NCBI GenBank assembly: GCA_037833965.1
Contig: AP031356.1
Span: forward strand, 4,486,501 to 4,550,500
Length of the DNA stretch: 64,000 nucleotides
DNA from: Marchantia polymorpha subsp. ruderalis
Taxonomy: Eukaryota > Streptophyta > Marchantiopsida > Marchantiales > Marchantiaceae
Direction of reading: 5' to 3'
This document shows, one piece after another, positions 41,511-54,681 of this stretch. The notes beneath the pieces were generated by a model, which worked only from the letters and a program-made list of their open reading frames with translations, searched no databases and was not told where the DNA came from. The position numbers were made by a program, and so were the translations under genes. Every line of letters begins with the position of its first letter. Positions within the stretch are counted from its first letter, which is position 1.

Positions 41511-44500
41511 CATGACCTCAGATACTTGTACATGACCTCAAATACTTGAAATACAACCTATTAGAAAAGTAAAATGAATCAGATCAACTTCCTTCAGTCA
41601 AAATATATGATTTGAATTCACTCCCATATCAATGCTCACTTACTAAAAGCCTGTCAGTTTTTTTCTTCTTAAAAAAAAATACATTTTTTCCTTTAGTTGT
41701 CTGACAGTACCCCATAGGTCTTGTCAGACAGTCGCGGTCCCGCCCTTCAAACTCCACCACACTACACAATTGAGCTAAGGTACAATTATATGTATTAAAC
41801 CCGAAATCATCAACAACCAAAACGTAGATTGTCTTTTTTTTTATGAATCATAGTAGATGTAAGACACTAGCCAACCACCATCATATCTTCCTTATCAACC
41901 TAGATCGTTGATCTTGAGAATTTTGATAAAATAAATATAACTAAAAAACAATTTGAAATCATAAATGTTTTGAATAGAATATTTGATTCAATAAAGTAAT
42001 GTATAATCAATCTAAAATTAAACTAAAAATCTACTCTATGCATTTTGAATTTTCACCAATTTGAAATGTGTGTAAAGATCAATTGCATTAAACTAGAAAA
42101 TTCCATATAAGAAAAAATGGGATCATTCAATATGAACATAATAATTATTTACTATGGATCAACTAGAATTTTCACGTTAACAATTCCAACATTTAATAAA
42201 TGTGTTCATTAATAAGAAGTCAACAATACGCACTTTAGTTAAATAAAGATTGACTATTATTTAAAGATGATTTTTGATTCACATTCTATTAATCTATCAT
42301 GAATGCAATGGATTTTAAAGGAGAGTTTAAATTTTTAATTGTGTTGAAAAATTTTCATATTGAGAGAAATCATCATTCTTAATACTTTTAATCTTTGTAA
42401 CTTATATTTTGAGAAATGTAAGTTTAGGGTTTAGGGTTTAATTTATAGTGTTACAAATTGTCATATTACGATTCTCTTCTTTTCTAATGGATTAGTGTAC
42501 AATCCATATACATATCATTTGCTTCATATGTATTTCAAACGTAATACATTTGTACATTATATCAATCATTTGATTTTTAACTTATCAATCTATGGGTTGT
42601 AACTTTTATATATTGCTTTGAATATATCTAACAACAAATTTTCACACTGTTAATGTTTTGTAAATGTTTTAATAAAAAACACATTGTTAATTTACACATT
42701 TATTGTTTAATCGTGAAGTATAAAAAGTTCTCAACATGAAAATAATAAATAATCCACTATGAATTAATATTTCTAATTGTTATTTATTTAAATCACCATG
42801 AATAAAAATGAAACATTTCTAGTTTTCTAATGATTGGAAACCGTGAAACTAAGAATGATTGTACAATACATCTCCTCACCCAAAATACTCTTTCGCACTT
42901 CGAAAAAAAAAGTCCTTCACTGTAGAATTTTGATTACTGCAAATTTATGTGCACATGCAGTTATATGTGTCACAGTTGTGAACTTATTGTTTGTTATTAG
43001 GTCCTAACTAAGCGCGTTGAAATTTTCTTGTATTCAAATAACTAATCTGAAAGAGTGTATAAAGTTTGACGGGACTACGCAGTCGCTATCACTTTACCCC
43101 CACAGCATATGTTTTAGACAATGTTTGACAATGCCATTCAACAGAAAATACACAAATTCTAAATTACTTACAATAAAAGAAGGGTTGAAGCTCGACGTTA
43201 TATGACACGCAACGCAGTTTCACGTCTATTCCATTTTAAAATTCGTAGGTTAACTTGCTTCCATGAAAACACCGTACATCAAAAGTATCGACAATTTGTT
43301 GGCTTCGTCACCATTTATCTACTGTCCATTAACCAGTTTCCTCCTGACGACGACTCGCTTGACAAAACATTAGGCTCCAAGCTACTACAGACGGACGAAA
43401 TCTGACTACTTTGTATAGTGTACTGTCCTTTCTTATAGAGTTGGCCACCTTACTATACACCTATTCTGGTGCTTTGGTTGCCCTCGTTAAGGAATCAAAC
43501 TCAGCCCTGCATTAAAATAAAGATAAAATAGCTGTATAGCAACAAACAGGAAGTAACTTGAACTGCTTCAGATGTTCCGACGAGCAAGATAAATGGAAGA
43601 CAAGGTCGGGAGTAGTTGGGCCCTCAATAATAGTTGAATATGTACGTATTCCTGTCCCTAGATACGTGTAGGAGAGGATAGAGATATAGTTTGAACTCCA
43701 AAAGCAAGGTGTTTACAGCTACTTGCAATAAGGCAGATCTGTAGACAGCTAAAAAAACATTACAAAAATGGACACGAAAGTAGAACATACAAGCCAATAT
43801 AATGATGAGCCATTAGATTGACTTCGCCTAAAGTCCACTGCAAGTTTTGACCTCACTATTCGTTCTCCTGCCACAATCAAACATTTTTGGAGAAAGGGGA
43901 CCAACACGAACCAGACACACTTGAACATGCTGGAAAATACAAAGTGATGTATGAAAACACACGTAACTAGTTCACTCGAAAGAGACACAAGTGACATACC
44001 CGATTTGAATAAAACTGTTTAGCTCCAGATCTCAAGCTGATCATGATGAGGCTTCAACATAGCATGTGAAAGTGTTGGACCCATTTCGAAGTCCCTAGTC
44101 ATACCAACTCGGTCTCAGCTTGCGGACATATTCAAAACTTACGATGCAGTAGTCACATAGTATTTTCACACGTAAAAACTAGCTGATGTCGGTACCGGGA
44201 TGGTTCAAGCAGTGTCGAGAGGAGCTGCAGATGCGTGAGCTTTCGTCTCTGCCGCCAAACATCAAAATTTCATCTCTAACCTCCAGAACCTCCTCCTGTG
44301 ATTCAGATGATCTCATGAGTGGCAAAACATTGCCTGTGAGGAACAATTTATCTCTTGTCCAAATCTACATGCCTCCAAAAACAGAGAACATAAGTAAATT
44401 GAAATATTTCAACATGCTAATAAAATCTTTGGTGCTAACACTATACGTCCTCAGTCACGTCAGGCTCAGAAGCCCAGTGGTAACATCTGCATCGCTGTCG

Positions 44501-45506
44501 ATCTCCAACGTCGACAAAATCAATTAGTACCTCGCATAACATAAATAGGAAGTACAGAGAAAAAAAATAGAAAAATCGGCGAATCCACTATCAAACCTGC
44601 TTGGCACATAGATCATTATGGCCCTCTTCCACTTTCCTTGATAAAGGTTCATGTGTCCTGATGGACATTATAGTGAAGTCCAAGTTAACGCTAGCCTTCG
44701 TGCTCAGCGAGATTCTCATACACGGAATAGAAGTATAATAAGGAAGTGTGCCGCATGAAGTAGCCATATTCAGCGCCAGCCACTCTCCTCGAATGGGCAA
44801 CGATACGCAATTTAATCCCCACCAGTAGAGTGGAGCATCAAAATCATCCGAATGCATGTTAAACGCCGCTCGTAAGCAATATAACGAACATGGCAACGTG
44901 CACTTCCCTTGGAAATGGAGGTCGACAAATCACACTAGAAAGAAGTTAAAAGGCGAGTGGTGAAAATGCTCCATGTGTTCAACTTCCAACTACAACATAG
45001 AACAACAGCAGCAACATGATGAGTCATTGGTAACCCGTAGACCACACCATAACACATTACTTGGAAATCCGTGTATACATTCTTGGGACTTCCAGCTAGC
45101 CTATGCAGATGCAAAAAGAAAAACATCGGACACATTAAAAGCAATAAACAGTGTTGTCATCCAAAGAATGGAAGTTTTAAATGAAACCAGATGTCATTCA
45201 GAAGCAACATTTGATTCATACTCAGAGAACAGAGTAATTTGTTTAGGTTGAAAAATTTACAAGCTTTTCGAATGGAGATTACTCTGACCTTCTAACTATT
45301 ACACCCCACTCAAAGAGCTCCCAGCCCACATCCAAATCCATGGATGTCGTTTCCAATGCAAGTTTGAGCTGACAATACATAATTCACTTTGACTAAAAAG
45401 AGCCCAGTATCACATTAGAACGAAAAGAATTGTGATTTGTGTCTGCACTTCCTGCAATAAGCTCGCCTTGATCATGGGCAAACATGTGGAAGGTACGTTC
45501 CCCTCT
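41511..45506. other. AT-rich then mixed spacer, no supported gene
   Basis: AT-rich to about 42.9 kb, then mixed. A minus frame at 44591-44896 (101 codons) ends next to a possible splice donor (AAGCAG|GTTTGA), and a pyrimidine-rich possible acceptor lies near 44.94 kb. The phases I tried do not give a consistent product. It could hold the 3' untranslated region of the HUB gene or an unrecognised transcript. Confidence 0.35.
42423..42440. repeat. interstitial telomere-type repeat
   Basis: TTTAGGGTTTAGGGTTTA, about two and a half units of the plant telomere repeat, sits in AT-rich DNA with no nearby gene. Confidence 0.85.
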
Positions 45507-48500
45507 TCAAATGTAGACAGTTCGTACGTCATTCTGTCCAAACGGTACTCCACAGCCAGGGCACTTTCGATGCCTGAGCTCCAAGTTTCGTTGAATGCAA
45601 GGGCCACAAAATAGATGATAGCACTTTGTGATAACTACCTGGAAAAAAATAAAGTAAAACAAACGATGTGTAAAACCTCAATTGACTTTATTTTACTCCT
45701 TTGGGCCTTGGTCTCATACGAGAAGTAAGATAGGGCCAAGCTGATAAATGTAGCTTGAAAACAGTGAGTACATACCTCTTTAGCTCGGTCATGACATACA
45801 CTACATTTGAGAATCGCTCGGTATTCCTTGAGTTCTTCCTGTAATCTCTCTATTAATGGATTTCCATCATGATGAGATGCAAGACGAGCAACTTTCGTAT
45901 TGAGGCCATCGACCTCTTCCTGTAACCTCCGTTTTTCAAACCTGGAAAATTGTACAGGTTAGAGAACACTAAGAGTATTATTATATTTTCTAAGTACATC
46001 CACATACATAATGCAACCAACTTATGAAACCATAGAGACCAAGCAATTTTCCGAGCTCCTGGCAATCAGATGAACGAAGTTACTATACACAGAAGAAGAA
46101 AACCGTTTCCTTACCTTTCCTTTTCCAACTCCCCTTGAACCTCGACTATCTTGTGCCCTCTCTCTTCGACTGTCTTCTGAGCCGCTTCTAGGGCTGCTTT
46201 GGTAGATGTCATTTCTCTCTCCACTTCAGCTGTTTTACGTTTCGCGTTTTCCAACGCTGACATATAACCCCTGCTTTCGTCGGTGGCCTTAGCAAGTTGT
46301 TCCAAGTAAGATCTTGCCTGCATGATAGCAAAATTAACCCATTCAAATTAACCCATCTCGGGGAACTCCACACATCAATGTATATCCACATTGGCCTTGA
46401 GCTGACAGAGACCTAAAACTAACTAGAGAAAAAAACTTTTCACTCACGTCCAACATCTCAATGGCCTCTATATCGACATGTAAGTTATCTCACTGCCAGC
46501 GTTAAGATCTAGTGTATAACATCTTTAAATTCTAGATTTGCAGTTTCGACATTAGCTAATCTTTATGAACATAACCACGTGACATCACATCAGTTGGTTC
46601 TTCCAAATGTCGTGTTCTAAAAAGCCAATGTTACCTGTTCTTCTTGACGAGCGAGCCGCTGCTTTTGAGTATCAGCTGAAACATGATTTTGTTCGATCCG
46701 CCTCATCAATAGAATCCTCTCTGATTGCAAATTAGCGAGAGCTTGCTTGGTTTTCAGACCCTCAGCGACAAGCTGGTAGCAACAGAGCACAATGTGAGCC
46801 GTCAAGGGGGCTACAGCCTTAGCAGATACATGTGTCTCATACAAGCAAACATACATCACAAAGTTTAAGGCTGACCCACAAATGGTGGATGCAATCACTG
46901 TTTTGTGGAGAATAAATAATAATCTAGTGTAACGAGCATCTTCACATCTCATAGACCTGCGTGGTCATGAAGACGAAGACCCTAACAACACTGTAGCAAG
47001 TGAGCGCCTCCTTCAGTTTTTCTTACCTGGACATTGTAGTCATCCCTCTCCGTTAACTGCTGAAGGAGTCTTTGATTTTGTGTTTGCATATCTTCATAAG
47101 CTTGGCCAATTGTCTGTAATGCACATATATACAACTAACTCAGCTCTTCTTCATTTTGTAAGACAACAAGAACGTGGCTATGAGAAGTCACTGAAACGCA
47201 GGATGTAATTGGACGTCTTATGCAAAACACGAGTATTTCAATAGAGTCAACAACTCTGCACAGTTTTTTGAACTTTCGGCAATTTTAACTTGTAAATAAT
47301 TAATCCTCAAGTTTCAACCTACGTCCTTAAGATTTACCGCGACGAATTCTATGATCTTAACACGTGAAGATCCGACTGGCATCTATATGCATAAATAATG
47401 TGATGACTAACCTCAATCTCTGAGATATAGGCATCTCCTTCCTCGTTCTTTGCCTTCAAAGACTCTCTTAACTCCATTGCAACTCTACAAAAACACAGAA
47501 GATTTAGAGACGACAGGAGGACAACCTGGTAGGGTCATGCATAGCTACTGAACTTCCACAATAATTGAAAGAAAAGAAAGCACCAGATGGAAGATCATAA
47601 TCGAGAACTGCCCTGACATAGCATGCCATCATCCACAGTTTTGATAATTCAAACAGACTGCGAAGATAACAAACCTCTCGGAATCATCTAACTGCTGTCG
47701 CAATTCTGCAATATCTGCTTCTGCCGCGGTCAACCTTTGCTGACAAGCAGCCTCGGCTTCATTGGCAGCCTTAACGCGAAGTTCTAGACTGTGCTCATCT
47801 AAAGCTGCCTTTAAGCGTTCAACTTGGGCCCACGCTCTGCATTCCGCTTGTTGCAACTCCATCACATCCCTGGGAACGTAATCACAGCAGTTATGAGCTA
47901 CTCATAATTTCCACGACATCTTCAAAACGGGTGAACGAACTAACAAAAGACAATGTACCTGGGATCACTCGACTCCCTTCCGTACATTTCCAAGATAAGC
48001 TTCAGCTCTTGCTCTGTTTCTTGTAGGTTGGCAACCTGAGCAGATCAGAAACACTTCAGGATATACACTCTTCGAGGCCTTTGGCTCAAGCTTCACACCC
48101 TCAAGCGGTTTCATGGACAACAATGCATGGTGCCACCTGTCTGCCCGAGGAAATTTCCCCAACACTTCTTATATGTCCGATGCGGACCATAGTAGTATAG
48201 AGTCCAAGCAATGGTTTACAGTACAAATGGATTCCATTTAGCTCGTATAGAAGTTTGAAAGGTGGCATACCAAAAGACGCAGAAAAGTGACCTCACCTCT
48301 TCCTTTAATGCAGTAAGTTCTGCAAGACGTCCAGCGTACAAATCGGATAAAGACTGATACTCAGCTGTCTGCACTCAACAAAAGATGATAACTGACACTC
48401 GGCACAAAGGCAAAGTAAATATCCTAAAGAAGGTGGCTCAACAACAAAACAAGAATTAGACAGAACTTCATCACCCAAGTGACGTTAAAATCTGACCCAG

Positions 48501-51500
48501 TAATGACATTTGAACTGGACTCACCTTCCGATCACAAATGTCAGCAAGTGAGTGTACTTTAGCTCGAAGAGAATGTACTTCGTGCGCAGCTTCCTTATAC
48601 TTGTCCAGCTGAAGTTGCATCATCCCCATTTCTTTATGAAGGCATGTGACCATGGCTTTGAACTCCCCCACGGACTCATTTCTTCCTGCCATATAAAAAA
48701 CGAATAGATTGCGTGAGAAGTACAGACAATGTACAATATTCTATCTAAATCCACAGCAATTCCTTCCGCGTGGTTCATTATAAAACAATCACATCAAATA
48801 TTATAAAGATTTTTGGCGTTCAAAAGGCTCCAAGAAGTTGACCTTGAGAATGGGCACTGTCGTCTAATCTGAATTGTAAGCTTTCCTTCTCTGCCATGCA
48901 TTGCTGAAGTTGTGTTTCAAGTTCTGCAATTCGACTGTCAGCAAGTATGCTAGCCCTTCGCGCAGCTTCGCCAGCCTCCAGTTTAAACATCAACTCCCTT
49001 TCCCTCTTGATCACTGTATCACGCTCGACCTGTATTCATAAATGATTCAAGTGTGACGAGGCACAGCCAGCTTAGAGGAAGTGATAACAACTACGTGAAT
49101 CCCCTTCAACCACATGTTAACAACTAGGACAACACGAGGGCACTACTTGTTCACCTGTAGTTGGTCAGACATGGTACGATACTTCTCCACTTCACTTTTG
49201 GCGGCTTGAATTTGATCACTGAGTAGGAGATAGGGTCGAGACGTAAGAACCCTTTGCTCCTCACCCAAAAGATCCTGTGGTTCAACGTAAGCGGGACAAC
49301 TTAGTTCAGTGTAGGTGATGAGTACAAAGTACAAAATTTCCCTAAACCCTAAACCCGACCGTAAACTTTAAATAGAGCCACATTACACGATAAGATTATG
49401 TTTTTGAAGGAAAATCGCATACCTGCATATGATGGAGCTTTTGAGAAAGATTCATCTGCGTTTGGAGTGCTTCTTGAAGTTCAGTTAGCCTCCTGGCAGC
49501 TAAAGTCTGTTATCGATTCAAACGGTTTCACGAATCAATGACTGAAAGGATAACTAAAAGCATCAATAGATATAACTACTAGCTTTTCAAGTTCCGGCCA
49601 CATAAAAGGTAATAGTTCTACTGTATCATCCTTGTTGGCAGCTTCGTCGTCGTCCACGTTCACGGAAGGTTTGATATTCTCCAGCTAAATTTACCTCCAA
49701 GCAGGCGACAAGCAAAAGAGCAACAGCGGTGATAATATCAATCTACAAGCAGATCTGATATGTACCTTAGCCTCTTCGAGTGAAGCTTCCAATTCTTTCG
49801 TCTCCTTATTCACCTTCTCCGCTCCAATCTTTTCTCCATGCTCAGTTTTTGATGTTGTATGTGGACTTGGAGTAGTCGTGCCTGCTACGGATTCTTTCTG
49901 TGTTCGTAAAGCTGCCAGCTTTCGTCTATTTGTCTCAAGTTCAGCAGTGTATTCTTCAAGTTCACCTGTATATTGATTGGGCATTTGTTACCAAACGTAG
50001 AAATATGACCTCTACACTGCAATGACTAATAAATACAGTTAAAAAAGAGGCTGTGTGGACTTAAGATAGTAGCATGGTACAGGTAATTTATGCATATCCT
50101 TAACTGGAGGCGACTAGTTTTTCGATTCTAAAAAATAATCAGAATTTTTGGTATATTGCAGAAATTTACAATCACAAACTTTCCACATTTTAATGTTGAG
50201 TGCTTCACACGAGGAATATCCTGGAGAATAAAAACTCTTACTGGTTAGTCTGGCGATTTCAGATTGATCTTTGGCATGAGTATCTTCACGTGCTCGAAGC
50301 TCATCCGCAACTTTCTTGTATTTCAAAATTAGCTCCTCCATATCTCTTCGAAGTGCTGCCCTCTCAGCTCGGAGGTCCAAATCTTCTTTCTTCAGCAGCC
50401 GTCCAGCTTCTGCAGCAGCATACGCACCAGCTTTCAGTTTTTGAGAAATAAACGTAAAAGAAAGCAAAACCGACCGATGAATCAAGAAAGATGATCGGAG
50501 ACGAGACAAGACTTCCATCAGGATCGATCGTTGGATCCTGACATCCAAACAGTTACATTCAAAACACCTAAACATGCTCGGGTCAGAGGGAGCAAGATAC
50601 TTACCATCATCAGCGATTCTATCTCGTAATGAGCTAGCAAGCTCTTCTGCCCTGGCACGCTGGACATCGATTGCTTGAACAAGGTACGTCAGAGTCTTCA
50701 CTGTGGACGCCCTTCTGGAGGCAAGCGACACCTCCACAAAATTGCTATCGCCAGCAGAAGTGCTGCTTTCTGTCGCACCAGTTTCCAATAATCGTTGAAG
50801 AAAAGTCTTCTCCGGGGGATGCGTTGAAACTCTTTCTGCACAGCCAGAAAAAAGGCGAAGAGAAGACAAGCATTAGAGCCCTCTCCACATGTTTCCGACT
50901 AATAAAGGTCGCCGTCAGTTAGTATACCATGTACAAGTGAGAAACTCCTTCGCGATATGGAGCGCCTTGGCGAGGTGATTCCCAGTTACTGCTTGTACAT
51001 ATCGCTTTAATCGAAATCTTGATGCGTAATACACGAGAAGTTGACATCTAAAATGCAAAGTAGACAATGAGAAGAAGGATGATGGATATGTCCGAGTGTT
51101 TTGCCAGGGAGGACTCCGACTCGTCATCACCAAATGACAACAAAAAGTTAAGCAAACATAGATGCACTTCAGCGTAGATCGGTCATTCGGCCAACTCAGG
51201 CCCGGAACACTTATGGTACACGTTGGTGAGTATTAAGGGAGGGGAGAATGAACCCTTAAATGACGTACTAAAATATCCGAACCAAAGTAGGGTGTTTTTT
51301 CGTTAGTATGGGAAAGGAATTTAATTGAATGAGCGGAGTTGTAAAGAAAAAAGATAAACCTAGGAAAGAAACTTTTCTTTCCTAAGGGTCAATCAATACT
51401 GCAAACATGAACACAACTGACGAAGACCTCATGGATACAATCTCTGAAGGTAAGAAGCTGATAAACTTTAAGAATGAATTGTCCTGTTTTTCAGTAAGTT

Positions 51501-54500
51501 AGAGCAAAAATACCTTTTGCTGAGGAAAGAGGCTCCAACGGTCGCAACCCATTGACAGCCGCATGGACACCACTGGCGATTAACTCCAACTCATCCACCA
51601 ACTGCAAGAGAAGCAATTCAGATATTCAAAGGCTCTGCTAGTAAGTGCGCTCACAACCGTCAAATACTCATCATGTTAAAATGACAAATACAGAGAATGA
51701 AAAGACACAGGAAGTGTAGAATGCAATTACCTCCTTCCAAACACGGTTCACCGTGATCAATGTGTCATCATATGAGGCCTGCTTAGATTTGAGCTGATTA
51801 AACTTGCCCTGCAAAGCATGAATTTCAGTTCGGTGGACATCCAGTTGCTGCGCCAATTTATGATTTTGGTACTGCAACACTGCTGCGTCAACCTGCTCAT
51901 TGACAAGACGTGGAATTCATCATGTGTCTTTCGAACTTCGAACACTGTAAACGGAACTTTGTACTGTTGCAAGCACCCACTCCCGCGCCAGATATTCGAT
52001 GCCTACAGATAAACTATCTAGTTTTTCTCTAGAAAAATGGACGGACCAACCCTATCGAACGGTCAAATTGTGAGAACACTCAGAATGCGACACTCGACGA
52101 AGGAGCTATTGTGGTACTTCCAATTAGGCATACAAATTGCGCTTCCCATAGCCTCGGTGACATAGACCCATTTTCCCGTTAGCGGCGACCGAACCCTAAA
52201 CCAGATAAATATCACACGTTCACACATCCAAATATTAACAGAACTACTGCCGAGCTACTTCCTCTAAGAAGTCAATTCTGAAAAGCCGATTTACACGAAA
52301 AAACTCCAGAAACAGAAAGACAAGGGAGTCTCTCGCGAGTCGGGAACAACATTGTACGTCTAAAAACCACCGTACGGTCAAAGCGACTCCAAAACATAAT
52401 TGAAATAACACGTGATTAAGCGCAAAGGCTCAAACCGATGGGAAGAGACCCGATAGGTTTGAGCGTAATATCACCATACAATAACATGTAAAGAAGAACA
52501 CTTGATTGATCAAGAACATCGGGGAGTCAACAGGGATGCTGCAGACAATTGAACACAAACGAGGACATACCCGAGAAGTAAAACCAAAAAAACAACATAC
52601 AAGAACTTGTAAAGAAGAACACTCTATTGACCAAGAATGCACATCGGGAAGTCAACAGGGATGCTGCAGACAGTTGGACACAGACGAGGACAGACCCGAG
52701 AGGTAAAACCATAAAAACACCATACAAGAACATGTAAAGAAGAACACTCTATTGACCAAGAATGCACATCGGGGATTCGACAGGGATGCTGCAGACAATT
52801 GAACACAGACGAGGACAGATCCGAGAGGTAAAACCATAAAAACGCCATAAAAGAACATGTAAAGAAGAACACTCTATTGACCAAGACTGAACATCGGGGA
52901 GTCAACAGGGATGCTGCAGACAATTGAACACAGACGAGGATAGACCCGAGAGGTAAAACCAAAAAAATGCCATACAAGAACATGTAAAGAAGAATACTCT
53001 ATTGACCAAAAATGAACATCGGGGAGTCGACTAGGATGCTGCAAACAATTAAATACCGACGAGGACAGACCGGAGAGGTAAAACCATGAAAACACCATAC
53101 AAGAACACGTAAAGAAGAACACTCTATTGACCAAAAATGAACATCGGGGAGTCGACTAGGATGCTGCAAACAATTAAATACCGACGAGGACAGACTGGAG
53201 AGGTAAAACCATGAAAACACCATACAAGAACACGTAAAGAAGAACACTCTATTGACCAAGAATGAACATTGGGGAGTCGACAGGGATGCTGCGGGCAATT
53301 GAACACCGTTACAGACGAACAAGCATAGAAGAATAGATGATAACAGGACAAATTAACATAGTCATAGATAACTGATGGGATCAAAGAAGTTGCAAACAAT
53401 CGATCCTCACCCGCTCTATTGACTCTTCCTTTACCTGGATAGTTCTTTGACCAGAAACGACATGGATATTTTCTACCATTACAGTGAAGATAGCAAACTT
53501 TTCCAGAGGAAACGCGTGATCTGAGATGTTTCCATCATCTACGTTTCTCTCTGTAAATGACTCGTAGCAATTCGCGAAAATCTAGTATGTCTACAAATAC
53601 TGCGATAAGATCACGATGATTTCAGGTTGTCCAGGACAGAGAGAGACTGCTCGGATTCAACCATTCACAACTGTGGAAGAAAAAAGTCAATCGAAGGACT
53701 TGACCCGGCGTTCTTGGAAAGTGGAGGAACATCGATACTACTTCTCCAAACAATATGGAAGATGAATGACCTTCATTTTTCGATACGTAGATACATCACT
53801 ACAATTCGAAACTAGAGTGCCACAGAGAATATTAAATCTAGATGAATTGTGTAAGCTGGTGTCAGCTAAAATAGTCTGAGGACCGTAAGAATAAACAGCT
53901 GGTGTACTATTCTGCAAAATTCTGAGTAGTTATGAATGTTTGTGGAGTAAGTCAAGCCTTGATCCAAACATCAGTCTAAGAATTCCAAGGAACCAAACCA
54001 AAAACGTGCTCTCCTCAGAAACAAAACATGGAAAATATTCTCGAGATCAGATTGGACTTTTGCACTACTGCTCGCTATGCTTTCGATATTCGCACGTGCA
54101 GATTCATAAGAAAAGGCGGACACTATCCTCCAGACCCCACGAAACCTCTCTTTCCATCGTTTAAGTCGGGACTTCTTATTCAGTCGTACTTAGCAGTCAC
54201 GGCAAAACGAGAGACAGGGTTGGACGTAGAAGTAAACTCGTAAAGGCAGGCCCAAAGAATGACCTCCTCTCCGGAATAATTGATCAGTTTCGGATGTTGA
54301 AACACGATATGGTATAATTGAACTAAAGCGAGAGCCCGATGCTAACTTGCAGGCCGTTGACCTGTCCGCTCCATTACCCATGAGGAGAACGGCGAACGAC
54401 AAGTAATTTAGCTGGGAAATTGCCAGCCTAAGCAACTCAGACTGTTTGGAACAATCTGCTTTGGACTAAGAACCAGAGCTGAAAGGACCAAATATCCAGA

Positions 54501-54681
54501 CACGGTTGACGCTGTTTCGAAATCAAATGCTACGTAAGTTTCATAATTGGAGTTCGGAGCTTAAATACTGTACCTTTTTGTCCTCTGAAGACGGAGCCAT
54601 GGGTTGTTTCTTGAGAGGGGGAGAAACGGTATGATCATTAAGATGGCGCCTCTTCCTCTCAGGTTCTTCAGTGCTTCCCAT
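45507..54681 (-). CDS. HUB: E3 ubiquitin ligase BRE1/HUB (histone H2B monoubiquitination)
   Basis: Twenty exons join in phase, 2778 nt for 925 residues (Arabidopsis HUB1 and HUB2 are about 880-900): 54681-54574, 51892-51731, 51601-51514, 50835-50605, 50430-50242, 49965-49766, 49684-49580, 49506-49423, 49274-49155, 49029-48843, 48685-48525, 48368-48297, 48035-47959, 47869-47675, 47484-47412, 47113-47027, 46772-46635, 46317-46115, 45941-45776 and 45638-45507. The start MGSTEEPERKRRHLN and the AVLQYQNHKL block are HUB hallmarks. The middle is almost wholly coiled coil, as expected for a dimerising ligase. The end is a C3HC4 RING: CSVC, CYHLFCGPC, then HRKCPGCG and a short GQNDVRTVYI tail. HUB/BRE1 proteins act in the nucleus, moving ubiquitin from a RAD6-type E2 to histone H2B during transcription. 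HUB1 and HUB2 cannot be told apart here. Intron 1 is 2.7 kb and holds a minisatellite. Confidence 0.96.
49341..49356. promoter_or_regulatory. telobox-like AAACCCTAAA pair in a HUB intron
   Basis: CCTAAACCCTAAACCC lies in the intron between exons 8 and 9 of the HUB gene. Teloboxes are known plant cis elements, usually near transcription starts and bound by Myb-like factors. A role so far inside the gene is uncertain. Confidence 0.4.
52440..53310. repeat. 125-bp minisatellite, about 7 units, in HUB intron 1
   Basis: The word GAAGAACAC or GAAGAATAC starts at 52493, 52614, 52739, 52864, 52989, 53114 and 53239. That is 121 bp for the first step, then exactly 125 bp each. Units share CTATTGACCAA, GGATGCTGCA-ACAATT and GAGAGGTAAAACC and differ at a few sites. 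Open frames read from it on the minus strand (FFFTCSCM-type) recur only because of the repeat. Confidence 0.95.

Noticed and set aside
44230-44940. Possible minus-strand gene with two exon-like pieces
   Set aside because: Candidate splice sites exist, but phases do not give one consistent reading frame and no family is recognised.
52430-53399. Several overlapping minus frames with Cys/Phe-rich repeats
   Set aside because: They are translations of the 125-bp minisatellite within HUB intron 1. The unit is not a multiple of three, so every frame is hit.
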